NCBI RefSeq assembly: GCF_014199525.1
Contig: NZ_JACHNU010000001.1
Coordinates: 1,714,182 to 1,778,181 of the forward strand
Origin: Conexibacter arvalis
GTDB taxonomy: Bacteria; Actinomycetota; Thermoleophilia; Solirubrobacterales; Solirubrobacteraceae
DNA: 64,000 nucleotides
Reading direction: 5' to 3'
Part shown: positions 1-10,190 of the stretch, piece after piece
How the letters are laid out: every line of letters begins with the position of its first letter
Position numbering within the stretch: the stretch's first letter is position 1
The notes under the pieces: generated by a model
Databases searched by the model: none
Told to the model about the DNA's origin: nothing
What the model saw: the letters and a program-made list of their open reading frames with translations, nothing else
Translations under genes and position numbers: made by a program

Positions 1-1
1 C

Positions 2-1072
2 CACCCGCTGCCGGTCAACCCGTTCGACCGCGAGCGGCTCCCCGGCGCGTCGTCGAGCGGCAGCGCCGCGGTCGTCGCCGCCGGCGAGGTCGACCTCGCG
101 CTCGGCGGCGACCAGGGCGGCTCGATCCGCATCCCGGCGTCGTGGTGCGGCTGCGTCGGCCACAAGCCGACGTTCGGGCTCGTGCCGTACACCGGCGTCT
201 TCCCGGTCGAGGTGACGCTCGACCACGTCGGCCCGATGGCGCGGACGGTCGCCGCCTGCGCGCAGGCGCTCGACGCGCTCGCGGGCGCCGACGGGCTCGA
301 CCCGCGCCAGGCGGGGGTCGAGCCGGCCGCGCCGGCCGCCGCGCGGCTGCGCGACGGCGTCGCCGGCCTGCGCGTCGGCGTGCTCGCCGAGGGCTTCGGC
401 TGCCCCGGCGCCGAGCCGGAGGTCGAGCGCGCCGTCCGCGACGCGATCGCGCGCCTGGAGCGCGACGGCGCGCGCGTCGAGCCGGTCTCCGTGCCGGCCC
501 ATCGCGACGGCATGGCGCTGTGGAACGCGATCTGCCTGCAGGGCGCGACGGCGATGCTCCTCGACGGCGAGGCGGTCGGCACCAACTCGCGCGGCCACCA
601 CTGGACCGAGCTGGGCGACTTCTACCGCGAGGCGCGCCGGCGGCGCGCGGCCCAGCTGCCCGACACGCTGAAGGTGACGCTGCTGGCAGGGACGCTGCTG
701 GCCGAGCGCCGCGGCGTCCACTACTACGCCAAGGCGCAGAACCTCGGCCGGGCGCTGCGGCGCGACTACGACGCGGCGCTGGAGCGCTGCGACGTGCTGG
801 TGATGCCGACGACGCCGATGCGGGCGCCGCGGCTGCCGGAGGGCGGAAGCCCGGGCGAGCTGCTGCTGCAGACGATCGGCCTGGAGAGCGCCGCCAACGT
901 CGCGCCGTTCGACGTGACCGGCCATCCGGCGCTCTCGGTGCCGTGCCAGCGGGAGGGGGAGCTGCCCTGCGGCCTGATGGTCGTCGGGCGGCATGGCGAC
1001 GACGCGACCGTGCTGCGCTGCGGCCAGGCGGTCGAGGACGGCCTCCGCGCCGTCGCAGGGACAACCAACTAA
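2..1072 (+). CDS. Amidase signature family hydrolase (5' end outside window)
   Basis: This is the C-terminal 356 residues of an amidase-signature enzyme, which hydrolyses carboxamides through a Ser-cisSer-Lys triad. The open frame runs in from the left edge. Near its start it reads GASSSGSAAVVAAG and then GGDQGGSIRIPAS, the classic Gly/Ser-rich signature holding the cis-Ser and the nucleophile Ser. The catalytic Lys would lie upstream, outside the window. The protein ends in TAA at 1070-1072, only 40 nt before the start of a peptide-type ABC importer on the same strand. Family members include general amidases, allophanate hydrolase and GatA. No GatB/GatC genes are nearby, so a catabolic amidase is more likely, with the substrate unknown. 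Confidence 0.9.
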   Translation, partial: HPLPVNPFDRERLPGASSSGSAAVVAAGEVDLALGGDQGGSIRIPASWCGCVGHKPTFGLVPYTGVFPVEVTLDHVGPMARTVAACAQALDALAGADGLDPRQAGVEPAAPAAARLRDGVAGLRVGVLAEGFGCPGAEPEVERAVRDAIARLERDGARVEPVSVPAHRDGMALWNAICLQGATAMLLDGEAVGTNSRGHHWTELGDFYREARRRRAAQLPDTLKVTLLAGTLLAERRGVHYYAKAQNLGRALRRDYDAALERCDVLVMPTTPMRAPRLPEGGSPGELLLQTIGLESAANVAPFDVTGHPALSVPCQREGELPCGLMVVGRHGDDATVLRCGQAVEDGLRAVAGTTN

Positions 1073-1089
1073 CTGACGTACGTTCGTGA
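1073..1089. promoter_or_regulatory. Probable TetR operator upstream of the ABC importer
   Basis: The palindrome ACGTACGT at 1076-1083, in the context GACGTACGTTC, lies between the amidase stop and the solute-binding protein gene. A near copy overlaps the -10 box of the TetR gene at 6810-6819 (AACGTACGTT), and AACGATCGTT lies at 7649-7658 before the NCS1 permease. Shared sequence and position suggest one regulator controls all three units. Operator function is inferred. Confidence 0.6.
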
Positions 1090-1112
1090 CCGGACAGGAA
1101 GGCATTTCTCCC

Positions 1113-2714
1113 ATGACTGCTCCCCGTCGCCGGCACGCCGGACTGCGCGTCCGGACCGGCGCGATCCTCCTCGCAACCGGCGCCGCCCTGACCGTCGCCG
1201 CCTGCGGCAGCAGCGGCGGCTCCGCGGGCGGCGGCGCGTCGGACCGGACGCTCGACGTCGTCTTCGCGAGCGGCATCTCGTCGATCGACCCGGCGATCGC
1301 CTGCTCGCAGCACGACTACGCGATCGTCAAGAACAGCTACGACACGCTCGTCCGCTACGGGACGCCGAGCGCCGAGGACCCGCTCGGCGAGCTGCAGCCC
1401 GGGCTGGCCGAGTCGTGGGAGGTCAGCCCCGACAGACGGACCTACACCTTCCACCTGCGCAGAGGGGTCAGATTCTCAAGCGGCAACCCGCTGACGGCCA
1501 CCGACGTCGTCAAGAGCTTCGAGCGGATCCGCGACCGCCAGGGCTGCCAGGACTACGTCCTCACGCTCGGCAATCCGAAGAGCATCCAGCGGATCGAAGC
1601 GGTCGACGAGTCGACGGTCCGCTTCCGCATCGCCCGCCCCGACCCGCTCTTCCTCGGCGTCCTGGCCCAGACCGGCAACAGCCCGGTCGACTGGAGAGAG
1701 CTGGAGAGACATGGCGGCGACTCGAGAGCCGGCGACGACTGGCTGGCGCGCAACAGCGCCGGCACCGGCGCCTACGCCGTCACCTCCTACGACCCCGACA
1801 ACCAGATAACGCTCGCCGCGAACAGATCGTGGTGGGGCGGGGCGCCGAGAAACGACGAGGTCGCCGTGAAGATCGTGGGCGACACGACGACGCTCGAGAC
1901 GCTCGTCCGCTCCGGCGAGAGCGACATGGCGTGGGGCGTCCCGTTCCGTGACCTCTCCTCGATGGAGCAGCAGGGCTTCCAGCTGCTGGAGAACCCGAGC
2001 CAGTTCTACATCTACCTCGGGCTGAACACGGCGAAGGCGCCGCTCGACGACACGCGCGTGCGCCAGGCGCTGGCGGCGGCGCTGCCGCGCGAGGAGATCG
2101 CCGAGCGCTTCGGCTACGGCCACGTCGAGCTGTTCGACGGCCCGCTGCCGCCGGCGATGCCGCATTCGCCGAGGCTGTCGCCGCCCGCGCCGGACGTCGC
2201 GAGGGCGAAGGCGCTGCTGGCAGAGGCCGGCGTCGGCGACTTCGGCGTCGAGCTCGCCGTCAAGAGCGGCGAGAGCGTGCAGGCCGAGATCGCGACGGTG
2301 CTGCAGGCGGCGTGGGCGCCGCTCGGCGTCGACGTCCGGATCGAGAAGCTCGGGCCGTCGGCCTTCACCGACAGAGTCAGCAACTTCAAGGCGCAGGCCT
2401 ACCTGATCAGCGACGGCGCGCCGCTCAGCGACCCGGCCTACTTCCTCGGCTTCCTCGTCAAGTGCGGCAACGCCTTCAACTGGACGAAGTACTGCAACAG
2501 AGAGGTCGACGGGCTGCTCGCCAAGGGCCGCTTCGACTTCGACCCCGGCAACCGCGACCGCGTCTACGCGCAGCTGTCGGATCTCGTCGTCGACGACGCG
2601 GCGGTCGTGCCGATCTTCGCGCCCAACAACGTCGTCGTCGCGCGCAGAGCGGTCACCGGCTACCAGCCGACCGGCGACCAGCAGCCGCTCTTCTCCACGA
2701 TCAGCGCCGGCTGA
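1113..2714 (+). CDS. ABC transporter family 5 solute-binding lipoprotein
   Basis: This 533-residue protein is a DppA/OppA-type (family 5) extracellular substrate-binding protein, the capture component of the ABC importer encoded just downstream. The ATG at 1113 is preferred over an in-frame GTG at 1086 because AGGAAGG at 1096-1102 is well spaced and because it gives a proper signal: basic N-terminus, hydrophobic stretch, and lipobox LTVAAC with the lipidated Cys near residue 32, followed by a Gly/Ser linker. The body shows the usual family 5 organisation, with a segment near LAESWEVSPDRRTYTFHLR early in the mature protein. Family substrates are peptides, nickel, glycosides or opines. The neighbouring amidase suggests an amide- or peptide-like ligand. 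AGA is used for many arginines in this gene. Confidence 0.92.
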   Translation: MTAPRRRHAGLRVRTGAILLATGAALTVAACGSSGGSAGGGASDRTLDVVFASGISSIDPAIACSQHDYAIVKNSYDTLVRYGTPSAEDPLGELQPGLAESWEVSPDRRTYTFHLRRGVRFSSGNPLTATDVVKSFERIRDRQGCQDYVLTLGNPKSIQRIEAVDESTVRFRIARPDPLFLGVLAQTGNSPVDWRELERHGGDSRAGDDWLARNSAGTGAYAVTSYDPDNQITLAANRSWWGGAPRNDEVAVKIVGDTTTLETLVRSGESDMAWGVPFRDLSSMEQQGFQLLENPSQFYIYLGLNTAKAPLDDTRVRQALAAALPREEIAERFGYGHVELFDGPLPPAMPHSPRLSPPAPDVARAKALLAEAGVGDFGVELAVKSGESVQAEIATVLQAAWAPLGVDVRIEKLGPSAFTDRVSNFKAQAYLISDGAPLSDPAYFLGFLVKCGNAFNWTKYCNREVDGLLAKGRFDFDPGNRDRVYAQLSDLVVDDAAVVPIFAPNNVVVARRAVTGYQPTGDQQPLFSTISAG

Positions 2715-2724
2715 GGGCGAGACG

Positions 2725-4886
<2,162 letters not shown>

Positions 4887-4890
<4 letters not shown>

Positions 4891-5786
4891 GCGGCGTCAC
4901 GATCGATCCGCGCGCCGCGGCGCGCGCGCGGGGGCGGCGCGGCGGCCGCGCCCGCGCCTGGTGGAGAGCCGCCGGCGACGCGGGGCTGCGCAAGGTGCTG
5001 ATCGGCCTCGCGCTGTTCGTCGCCGTCGCGCTGCTCGGACCGCTGCTGTGGGGCAGGGACCCCGACCAGGTGCAGCTGAGAGCGGCGCTGCTGGCGCCCG
5101 ACCTGTCGCACCCGTTCGGGACCGACGAGTACGGGCGCGACGTGCTCGCGCGCTTCCTCTCGGGCGCCCGCGTCTCGCTGCTGCTGGGCGTCTCCGCGGT
5201 GCTCGGCGCGGCCGTCGTCGGCCTCGTGCTCGGCGCCGTCAGCGGCTTCTACGGCGGCTTCCTCGACGGGCTGCTCAACCGCTTCCTCGACGGCCTGCTC
5301 GCCTTCCCCGCGCTCGTGATGGGCATGTCGCTCGCGCTCGCGATGGGGCCGGGCGCGCTGCCGGCCGGCCTCGCCGTCGCGATCACCGGCGTGCCGTGGT
5401 ACGCACGCGTCGTCCGCAGCGAGGTGCTGTCGCTGAAGTCGCGCGACTTCGTCGCGGCGCAGCGGGCGCTCGGCGCCTCGCGCCGGCACATCCTCACGCG
5501 GCACATCGTGCCGTCGGTGCTCGGCGGCGTCAGCGTGCAGGCTTCGCTCGGCGTCGCCTACGCGGTGCTGGCGATCGCCGGGCTCGGCTTCCTCGGCCTC
5601 GGCGTGCAGCCCCCGACCGCCGAGTGGGGGTCGATGATCACCGAGGGGCGCAGCTACCTGACCTCCGGCCAATGGTGGATCTCGATCATCCCCGGCTTCG
5701 GGATCCTCATCCTCGTATCCCTCAGTGTGGCTCTCGGCGAGGGCCTCCGCGACCACCTGGATCCGTATGGCAAAGCTCGTTATTAG
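4887..5786 (+). CDS. ABC importer permease, DppC type
   Basis: This 299-residue inner-membrane permease forms half of the transmembrane channel. The start ATG overlaps the ATPase stop (ATGA), showing translational coupling. After a basic N-terminus there is one membrane helix, then the DppC-type periplasmic sequence DLSHPFGTDEYGRDVLAR, which is characteristic of this subfamily. The BPD_transp_1 region follows with about five helices and the EAA loop near RALGASRRHILTRHIVPS that docks on the ATPase. It overlaps the following DppB-type gene by 20 nt in another frame. The order C then B is reversed from the classical dpp operon. Confidence 0.92.
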
Positions 5787-6780
5787 CCGTCTGCTGGCGG
5801 CGCTCTCGGTCCTCTTCTTCGCGTCGCTGATCGCCTTCGTGCTGCTGCGGGTGTCGCCCGGCGACCCCGCGCGGCAGGTGCTCGGCCCGCAGGCGAGCGC
5901 GCAGGCGGTCGCCGAGCTGCGCTCGGAGATGGGCCTCGACCAGTCGCTGCCGCAGCAGTACGTCACCTACGTCTCCGACCTCGTCCGGGGCGACCTCGGC
6001 ACCTCGTGGCGGACGCGCGTGCCGGTCGCCGAGGAGCTGTCCAACCGCATCCCGGCGACGATCGAGCTGGCGGTCACCGCGATGCTGCTGTCGATCGCGC
6101 TCGCGATCCCGATCGGCGTGCTGTCGGCCGGGCGGCGACGATCGATCGACCGCATCTCGCGCGCCGGCGCGATCATCGGGCTCGGGACGCCGCCGTTCTG
6201 GCTGGGGCTCGTGCTGATCCTCGTCTTCTTCACGTGGCTGGGGATCGCGCCGGCGCCGTTCGGCCGCCTCGACGAGGGGCTCGCCCCGCCGAGCGAGGTG
6301 ACCGGCTTCCTGCTGGTCGACTCGCTGCTGGCCGGCGACTTCGCCGTCTTCTCCAACGCGCTCGCGCACCTGGCGCTGCCGGCGATCACGCTCGCGCTGC
6401 CGCTCGCCGCCTACCTGTCGCGGATCGTCCGGCGCAGCACGATCGACGTCTACCGGCTCGACTACATCCGCACGGCGCGCGCGAAGGGCGCCGGCGAGCG
6501 GCGGGTGCTGTTCCGGCACGCGCTGCCGAACGCGCTGCTGCCCGTCCTGACGCTCTCGACGCTCTACTTCGGCGAGCTGCTCGCCGGCTCGCTGCTGGTC
6601 GAGGCGGTCTTCAACTGGCCGGGGATCGGCGGCTGGGTCGCCCAGTCGATCGTCGCGCAGGACTTCGCGCCGGTGCAGGCGGTGATCCTGATGGGCGCGC
6701 TCGTCTACACGACGCTCAGCGCGATGACCGACGTGCTCTACGGCGTCGCCGACCCGCGGATCCGGACGGCGCGCACGTGA
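5767..6780 (+). CDS. ABC importer permease, DppB type
   Basis: This 337-residue protein is the partner permease. The ATG at 5767 begins MAKLVISRLLAALSVLF, the canonical DppB N-terminus (a first membrane helix starting after a few residues). An upstream in-frame ATG at 5725 would add 14 residues lying wholly inside the previous gene. The DppB-type motif LLRVSPGDPA and the C-terminal EAA loop, around RTARAKGAGERRVLFRHALP, are present. The ATG sits 20 nt inside the end of the DppC-type gene. The stop at 6778 is followed by the TetR promoter, and no obvious terminator is seen in the 43-nt gap. Confidence 0.92.
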   Translation: MAKLVISRLLAALSVLFFASLIAFVLLRVSPGDPARQVLGPQASAQAVAELRSEMGLDQSLPQQYVTYVSDLVRGDLGTSWRTRVPVAEELSNRIPATIELAVTAMLLSIALAIPIGVLSAGRRRSIDRISRAGAIIGLGTPPFWLGLVLILVFFTWLGIAPAPFGRLDEGLAPPSEVTGFLLVDSLLAGDFAVFSNALAHLALPAITLALPLAAYLSRIVRRSTIDVYRLDYIRTARAKGAGERRVLFRHALPNALLPVLTLSTLYFGELLAGSLLVEAVFNWPGIGGWVAQSIVAQDFAPVQAVILMGALVYTTLSAMTDVLYGVADPRIRTART

Positions 6781-6808
6781 CGGTGCGTCGCGCCGTCCGC
6801 GCCTCGAC

Positions 6809-6819
6809 TAACGTACGTT
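6809..6819 (+). promoter_or_regulatory. TetR gene -10 box and overlapping palindromic operator
   Basis: TAACGT at 6809-6814 fits an actinobacterial -10 box (TANNNT). The perfect palindrome AACGTACGTT at 6810-6819 overlaps it and ends 4 nt before the ATG, so binding would block transcription of the TetR gene. No Shine-Dalgarno is visible in the 9 nt between -10 and ATG, which points to a leaderless or near-leaderless message. Confidence 0.6.
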
Positions 6820-6823
6820 CGCC

Positions 6824-7573
6824 ATGTCCGCCGACGCCCTCATCGAGGAGACGACCGAGCAGCGCATCCGCCGGGTCGCGACGCAGATGTTCTACGAGCG
6901 CGGCTACCACGGCACGTCGATGCGCGACATCGCCGCGGGCGCGGGGATCAAGGCCGGCAGCATGTACAACCACTACGCCGGCAAGCAGGAGATCCTCTTC
7001 CGCATCTGCCACGACACGGCGCGCGACCTGCAGGTCGGGGCGGCGCGCCGGCTGGAGGGGGTCGACGAGCCGGCCGAGCAGCTGGAGCGGTTCGTCCACT
7101 GGCACGTCCAGTTCCACGCGCGCAACCGCTTCGCCGCGCGCGTCGCCGACGACCAGCTGGAGGCGCTGACGCCGGAGCACCGCGCCGCCGTCGTGGAGGC
7201 GCGCGACCGCCACGAGGCGCTGCTGAAGGAGATCCTCGAGCGGGGCGAGCGCGACGCCGGCTGGACGGTCGAGAACCGCTCGGTGATCTCGTTCGCGATC
7301 GGCACGATGTGCACCGAGGTCGACTCCTGGTACCGCGAGGACGGCCCGTTGACGCCCGAGCAGATCGGCGACGTCTACGCGCAGTTCATCCTGCGCGGGC
7401 TGCGCGCCGTGCCGGGCGAGGCCCCGGCGCCGCGCAGAGCGCGTCCGGCGAGGGCGAGAGCGGTCCGCAGAGCCGCGGGCAGGGCCGCGAGGGCCGCCCG
7501 CGACGGCGCGCCCGGCCGTGCGGCGAGAAGCAGCCGCGCCGCCGCGAGACGCGGCCGCAGAAGCGGCGCCTGA
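6824..7573 (+). CDS. TetR family transcriptional regulator with basic Ala/Arg-rich tail
   Basis: This 249-residue regulator has a typical TetR N-terminal DNA-binding domain (about residues 10-57), with RGYHGTSMRDIAAGAGIKAG as the helix-turn-helix and SMYNHYAGKQEIL after it. The ligand domain follows and ends near residue 200. The last 45-50 residues are almost only Ala, Arg, Gly and Pro, which is unusual for the family (normally about 190-220 residues) and may be disordered. The gene lies between the importer and the NCS1 permease. Palindromes related to its own operator precede both, so it probably represses all three units and is released by a substrate-derived ligand. Ligand identity is unknown. 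Confidence 0.9.
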   Translation: MSADALIEETTEQRIRRVATQMFYERGYHGTSMRDIAAGAGIKAGSMYNHYAGKQEILFRICHDTARDLQVGAARRLEGVDEPAEQLERFVHWHVQFHARNRFAARVADDQLEALTPEHRAAVVEARDRHEALLKEILERGERDAGWTVENRSVISFAIGTMCTEVDSWYREDGPLTPEQIGDVYAQFILRGLRAVPGEAPAPRRARPARARAVRRAAGRAARAARDGAPGRAARSSRAAARRGRRSGA

Positions 7574-7615
7574 TCCGCGGCCGGCGCGGCGGCGATCGCT
7601 GTCGCGCCGCCGCCG

Positions 7616-7658
7616 TTGACGCATGACGGCACAGTCATTACTGTGCTGAACGATCGTT
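7616..7658 (+). promoter_or_regulatory. NCS1 permease promoter with two inverted repeats
   Basis: TTGACG at 7616-7621 and TACTGT at 7639-7644, with a 17-nt spacer, form a good sigma-70-type promoter. Two perfect inverted repeats overlie it: GCACAGT-CATT-ACTGTGC at 7629-7646 across the spacer and -10, and AACGATCGTT at 7649-7658 near the expected start point. The second resembles the TetR-gene operator. The first may be a site for another regulator. GGGAGG at 7667-7672 then serves the GTG start at 7679. Confidence 0.62.
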
Positions 7659-7678
7659 AGTTAGTTGGGAGGTTCGCA

Positions 7679-9211
7679 GTGAGAGGGCGTGACGATGCCG
7701 CCGCGAGCGCTGGCGCGATCGAGCAGATCGGCGTCGAGCCGATCCCGGTGGAGCAGCAGACGGCGACCGCCGGAGCGTTCTTCCGCATCGCGCTCGGCGC
7801 CGTCATGACGACGACGACGATCGTGCTCGGGACGATCCCGATCGCGCTGGGCCTGAGCTTCCGCGCCGCGGCCGCGGCGGTCGTCGCCGGGGTCGTGCTC
7901 GGGTCGCTGCTGGTGATGCCGCTCGCGCTGCTCGGGCCGCGCACGCGCACCAACAACGCGGTCAGCTCCGGCGCGCAGCTCGGCGTCACCGGCCGCGTCG
8001 TCGGCTCGTTCCTGTCGCTCCTGATCGCGATCAGCTTCTTCACCGTCTCGGTCTGGGTCGGCGGCGACGCGCTGGTCGCGGGCGTCGCGCACGTGGCGCC
8101 CGGTCTCGGCGGCGACGGGGCCTCGGCCGCGGCCTACGCGCTGGTCGCGGCGGTGATCTTCGTCATCTGCATCGTCGGCTACCGCTGGCTGCTGGCCGCC
8201 AACACGCTGATCGCGCCGATGATCGTCGTCCTGCTGCTGCTCGGCCTCGTCGCCTTCGGCGGCCGGCTCGACCTGTCCGCGCCGGCCGACCCGTCCGGCT
8301 ACGCGCTCGGCGGCTTCTGGGCGACGTGGACCGCGGCGCTGCTGATCGTGATGGCCAACCCGGTCTCCTACGGCCCGTTCCTCGGCGACTGGTCGCGCTA
8401 CGTGCCGGCGTCGACGCCGGCGCGGAGGCTGATGGGGGCGGTGCTCGCGGCGCAGCTGCTGTCGATCCTGCCGTTCCTGTTCGGCGCGGCGACCGCGACG
8501 CTCGTCGTCGACGCGGGCGACTACATCAGCGGCCTCGTCGCGACCGCGCCCGGCTGGTACGTCGCCGCGCTGGTCGCCGTCGCCGTGTCGGGCGGGATCG
8601 CCGGCGGCGTCGCGTCGCTGTACGGCACCGGGCTCGACTTCTCGTCGGTCGTGCCGGCGCTCGACCGCGTGCGCGCGACGGCGGCGATCGGCCTCGTCTC
8701 GATCGCGCTCGTCTTCGTCGGCCGCTTCGCGATCAGCATGGTCGACACGGTCAACGCCTTCATGACGCTGATCCTCGTCTTCTCCGCGCCGTGGGCCGCC
8801 GTGATGCTGATCGGCCTCTTCACGCGCCGCGGCCACGTGCTCGTCGACGACCTGCAGGTCTTCAACCGCGGCGAGCGCGGCGGCGCGTACTGGTTCGCGA
8901 ACGGCTGGAACCCGCGCGGCGTCGGCGCGTGGGCGACCGGCAGCGTCGCGGGCCTGCTGCTCGCCAACACGACGCTCGTCGCGGGGCCGCTGCACGGCGT
9001 CGCCGGCGGGGTCGACGTCAGCTTCTTCGCGGCGCTGCTGGTCGGCGGCGCCGTCTACCTCGCGCTGCTGTTCGCCTTCCCGGAGCCGTCCTACGTCTTC
9101 GGGCCGCGCGGGCCGCGGCTGGTCCCGGCGCGCGACGCCAGGCCCGCTCCGATCGTGCCCGTCGGCGGTCCCGGCGCGACCGCGCCCGAGCCGCTGCGGC
9201 AGCCGGCATGA
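7679..9211 (+). CDS. NCS1 family purine-cytosine permease-like transporter
   Basis: This 510-residue integral membrane protein belongs to the nucleobase:cation symporter-1 family (CodB/Fcy-like, about 12 helices). The first helix region IVLGTIPIALGLSF, the segment RTNNAVSSGAQLGVTGR and the helix 6 region MANPVSYGPFLGDWSRYVP fit the actinobacterial purine-cytosine permease group. GTG at 7679 follows GGGAGG with 6 nt spacing. Members import cytosine, uracil, hydantoins, allantoin or thiamine precursors with H+ or Na+. The gene overlaps the SDR gene by 4 nt and sits beside an amidase and a TetR gene, which suggests import of an N-heterocycle or cyclic amide. The exact substrate cannot be read from the sequence. 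Confidence 0.88.
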   Translation: MRGRDDAAASAGAIEQIGVEPIPVEQQTATAGAFFRIALGAVMTTTTIVLGTIPIALGLSFRAAAAAVVAGVVLGSLLVMPLALLGPRTRTNNAVSSGAQLGVTGRVVGSFLSLLIAISFFTVSVWVGGDALVAGVAHVAPGLGGDGASAAAYALVAAVIFVICIVGYRWLLAANTLIAPMIVVLLLLGLVAFGGRLDLSAPADPSGYALGGFWATWTAALLIVMANPVSYGPFLGDWSRYVPASTPARRLMGAVLAAQLLSILPFLFGAATATLVVDAGDYISGLVATAPGWYVAALVAVAVSGGIAGGVASLYGTGLDFSSVVPALDRVRATAAIGLVSIALVFVGRFAISMVDTVNAFMTLILVFSAPWAAVMLIGLFTRRGHVLVDDLQVFNRGERGGAYWFANGWNPRGVGAWATGSVAGLLLANTTLVAGPLHGVAGGVDVSFFAALLVGGAVYLALLFAFPEPSYVFGPRGPRLVPARDARPAPIVPVGGPGATAPEPLRQPA

Positions 9212-10044
9212 GCGGCGCGACGGCACGCCGTGCCGGGCAGACGGATCCGGTCGCCGCTGGCGAGCGAGGTCGCCTCGCGGGGCGGACGGTGCCGGTCGCC
9301 GCTGGCGAGCGCGGGCGCCTCGAAGGGCGGACGGTGCTCGTCACGGGCGCGGCGCAGGGGATCGGCGAACGGGTCGCGCGGACGCTGCGCGGCGAGGGCG
9401 CGCGGCTCGTGCTCGCCGACGTCCAGGCGGCGAAGGTGCGTGCCGTCGCCGCCGAGCTCGACGCGGTCGGGCTGACGGTCGACCTCGCCGAGGAGGCGCT
9501 CGTCGCCGCGATGGCGCGCGAGGCGGTCGCCGCGACCGGCGGGATCGACGCGCTCGTCAACGTCGCCGGCATCGACGCCCCGTTCCGCGCGCCGTCGGAG
9601 GTCGACGCCGCGCACTGGGACCGGCTGATCGACGTGAACCTGACGGGGACGTGGCGCTGCATCGCGGCGCTGCTGCCGCACCTGCGCGAGCGCGGCGGCG
9701 GCCGGATCGTCAACATCGCGTCGATCTGCGGCCTCGTGCCGACGCCGGGCGTCTCGGTCGCCTACTGCGCGTCGAAGGCCGGCGTGGTCGGCCTGACGCT
9801 CGCGCTCGCGACCGAGCTGGAGCGCGACGGCATCCTCGTCAACGCGATCGCCCCCGGCAGCACCGGCGACACCGGCGAGCCGATCCCCGCCCGCGAGCGC
9901 GCCGAGTACCGCGCCCGGCAGCCGCTCGGCTTCGGCGGCGCCCAGCCGATCGCCGACGCGGTCCTCCACCTGCTCGCGAGCAGCGGCGACTGGCTGAGCG
10001 GGACCGTGATGAACGTCAGCGGCGGCTACTGGCGCGGCCGCTGA
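9208..10044 (+). CDS. SDR family NAD(P)-dependent oxidoreductase
   Basis: This 278-residue short-chain dehydrogenase/reductase has cofactor motif TGAAQGIG, the catalytic Ser in VNIASICG, and the YxxxK motif as YCASK. The ATG overlaps the permease stop (ATGA). The N-terminus is about 45 residues before the Rossmann motif, longer than usual, because a 15-residue unit (PVAAGERGRLxGRTV) is repeated in tandem at DNA level (9247-9336). Classical SDRs begin only a few residues before the second copy. It probably oxidises or reduces a carbonyl intermediate derived from the compound imported by the adjacent permease. The substrate is unknown. Confidence 0.9.
   Translation: MSGATARRAGQTDPVAAGERGRLAGRTVPVAAGERGRLEGRTVLVTGAAQGIGERVARTLRGEGARLVLADVQAAKVRAVAAELDAVGLTVDLAEEALVAAMAREAVAATGGIDALVNVAGIDAPFRAPSEVDAAHWDRLIDVNLTGTWRCIAALLPHLRERGGGRIVNIASICGLVPTPGVSVAYCASKAGVVGLTLALATELERDGILVNAIAPGSTGDTGEPIPARERAEYRARQPLGFGGAQPIADAVLHLLASSGDWLSGTVMNVSGGYWRGR
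9247..9336 (+). repeat. 45-bp in-frame tandem duplication at SDR N-terminus
   Basis: Units 9247-9291 and 9292-9336 are each 45 bp and begin with CCGGTCGCCGCTGGCGAGCG. They differ at only a few positions and encode 15 residues twice. The second copy runs into the SDR cofactor motif. The pattern suggests a recent slippage or recombination duplication that preserved the frame. Confidence 0.85.
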
Positions 10045-10190
10045 GCGGCGCCGCCACGACGATCGGGGGCGCGCCGCTCGGCGAGCAGATCGGCCTGCTG
10101 CCCTCGACCGCCGGGAGGCGGCGGCGCCGGAGGCGAACCGCGCCGCGTCCGACCTCGACTGACCCTGCCGCCGGTTCCGCGCGGTCGCGT

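Noticed and set aside
2-1072. Calling the amidase GatA (Glu-tRNA amidotransferase)
   Set aside because: No gatB or gatC is adjacent and the neighbours are transport genes. The part visible does not decide between amidase subfamilies.
10045-10190. Small ORFs between the SDR and FtsX genes
   Set aside because: The 146-nt gap is between convergent genes, and its frames are low-complexity Arg/Pro with no starts supported by ribosome sites.
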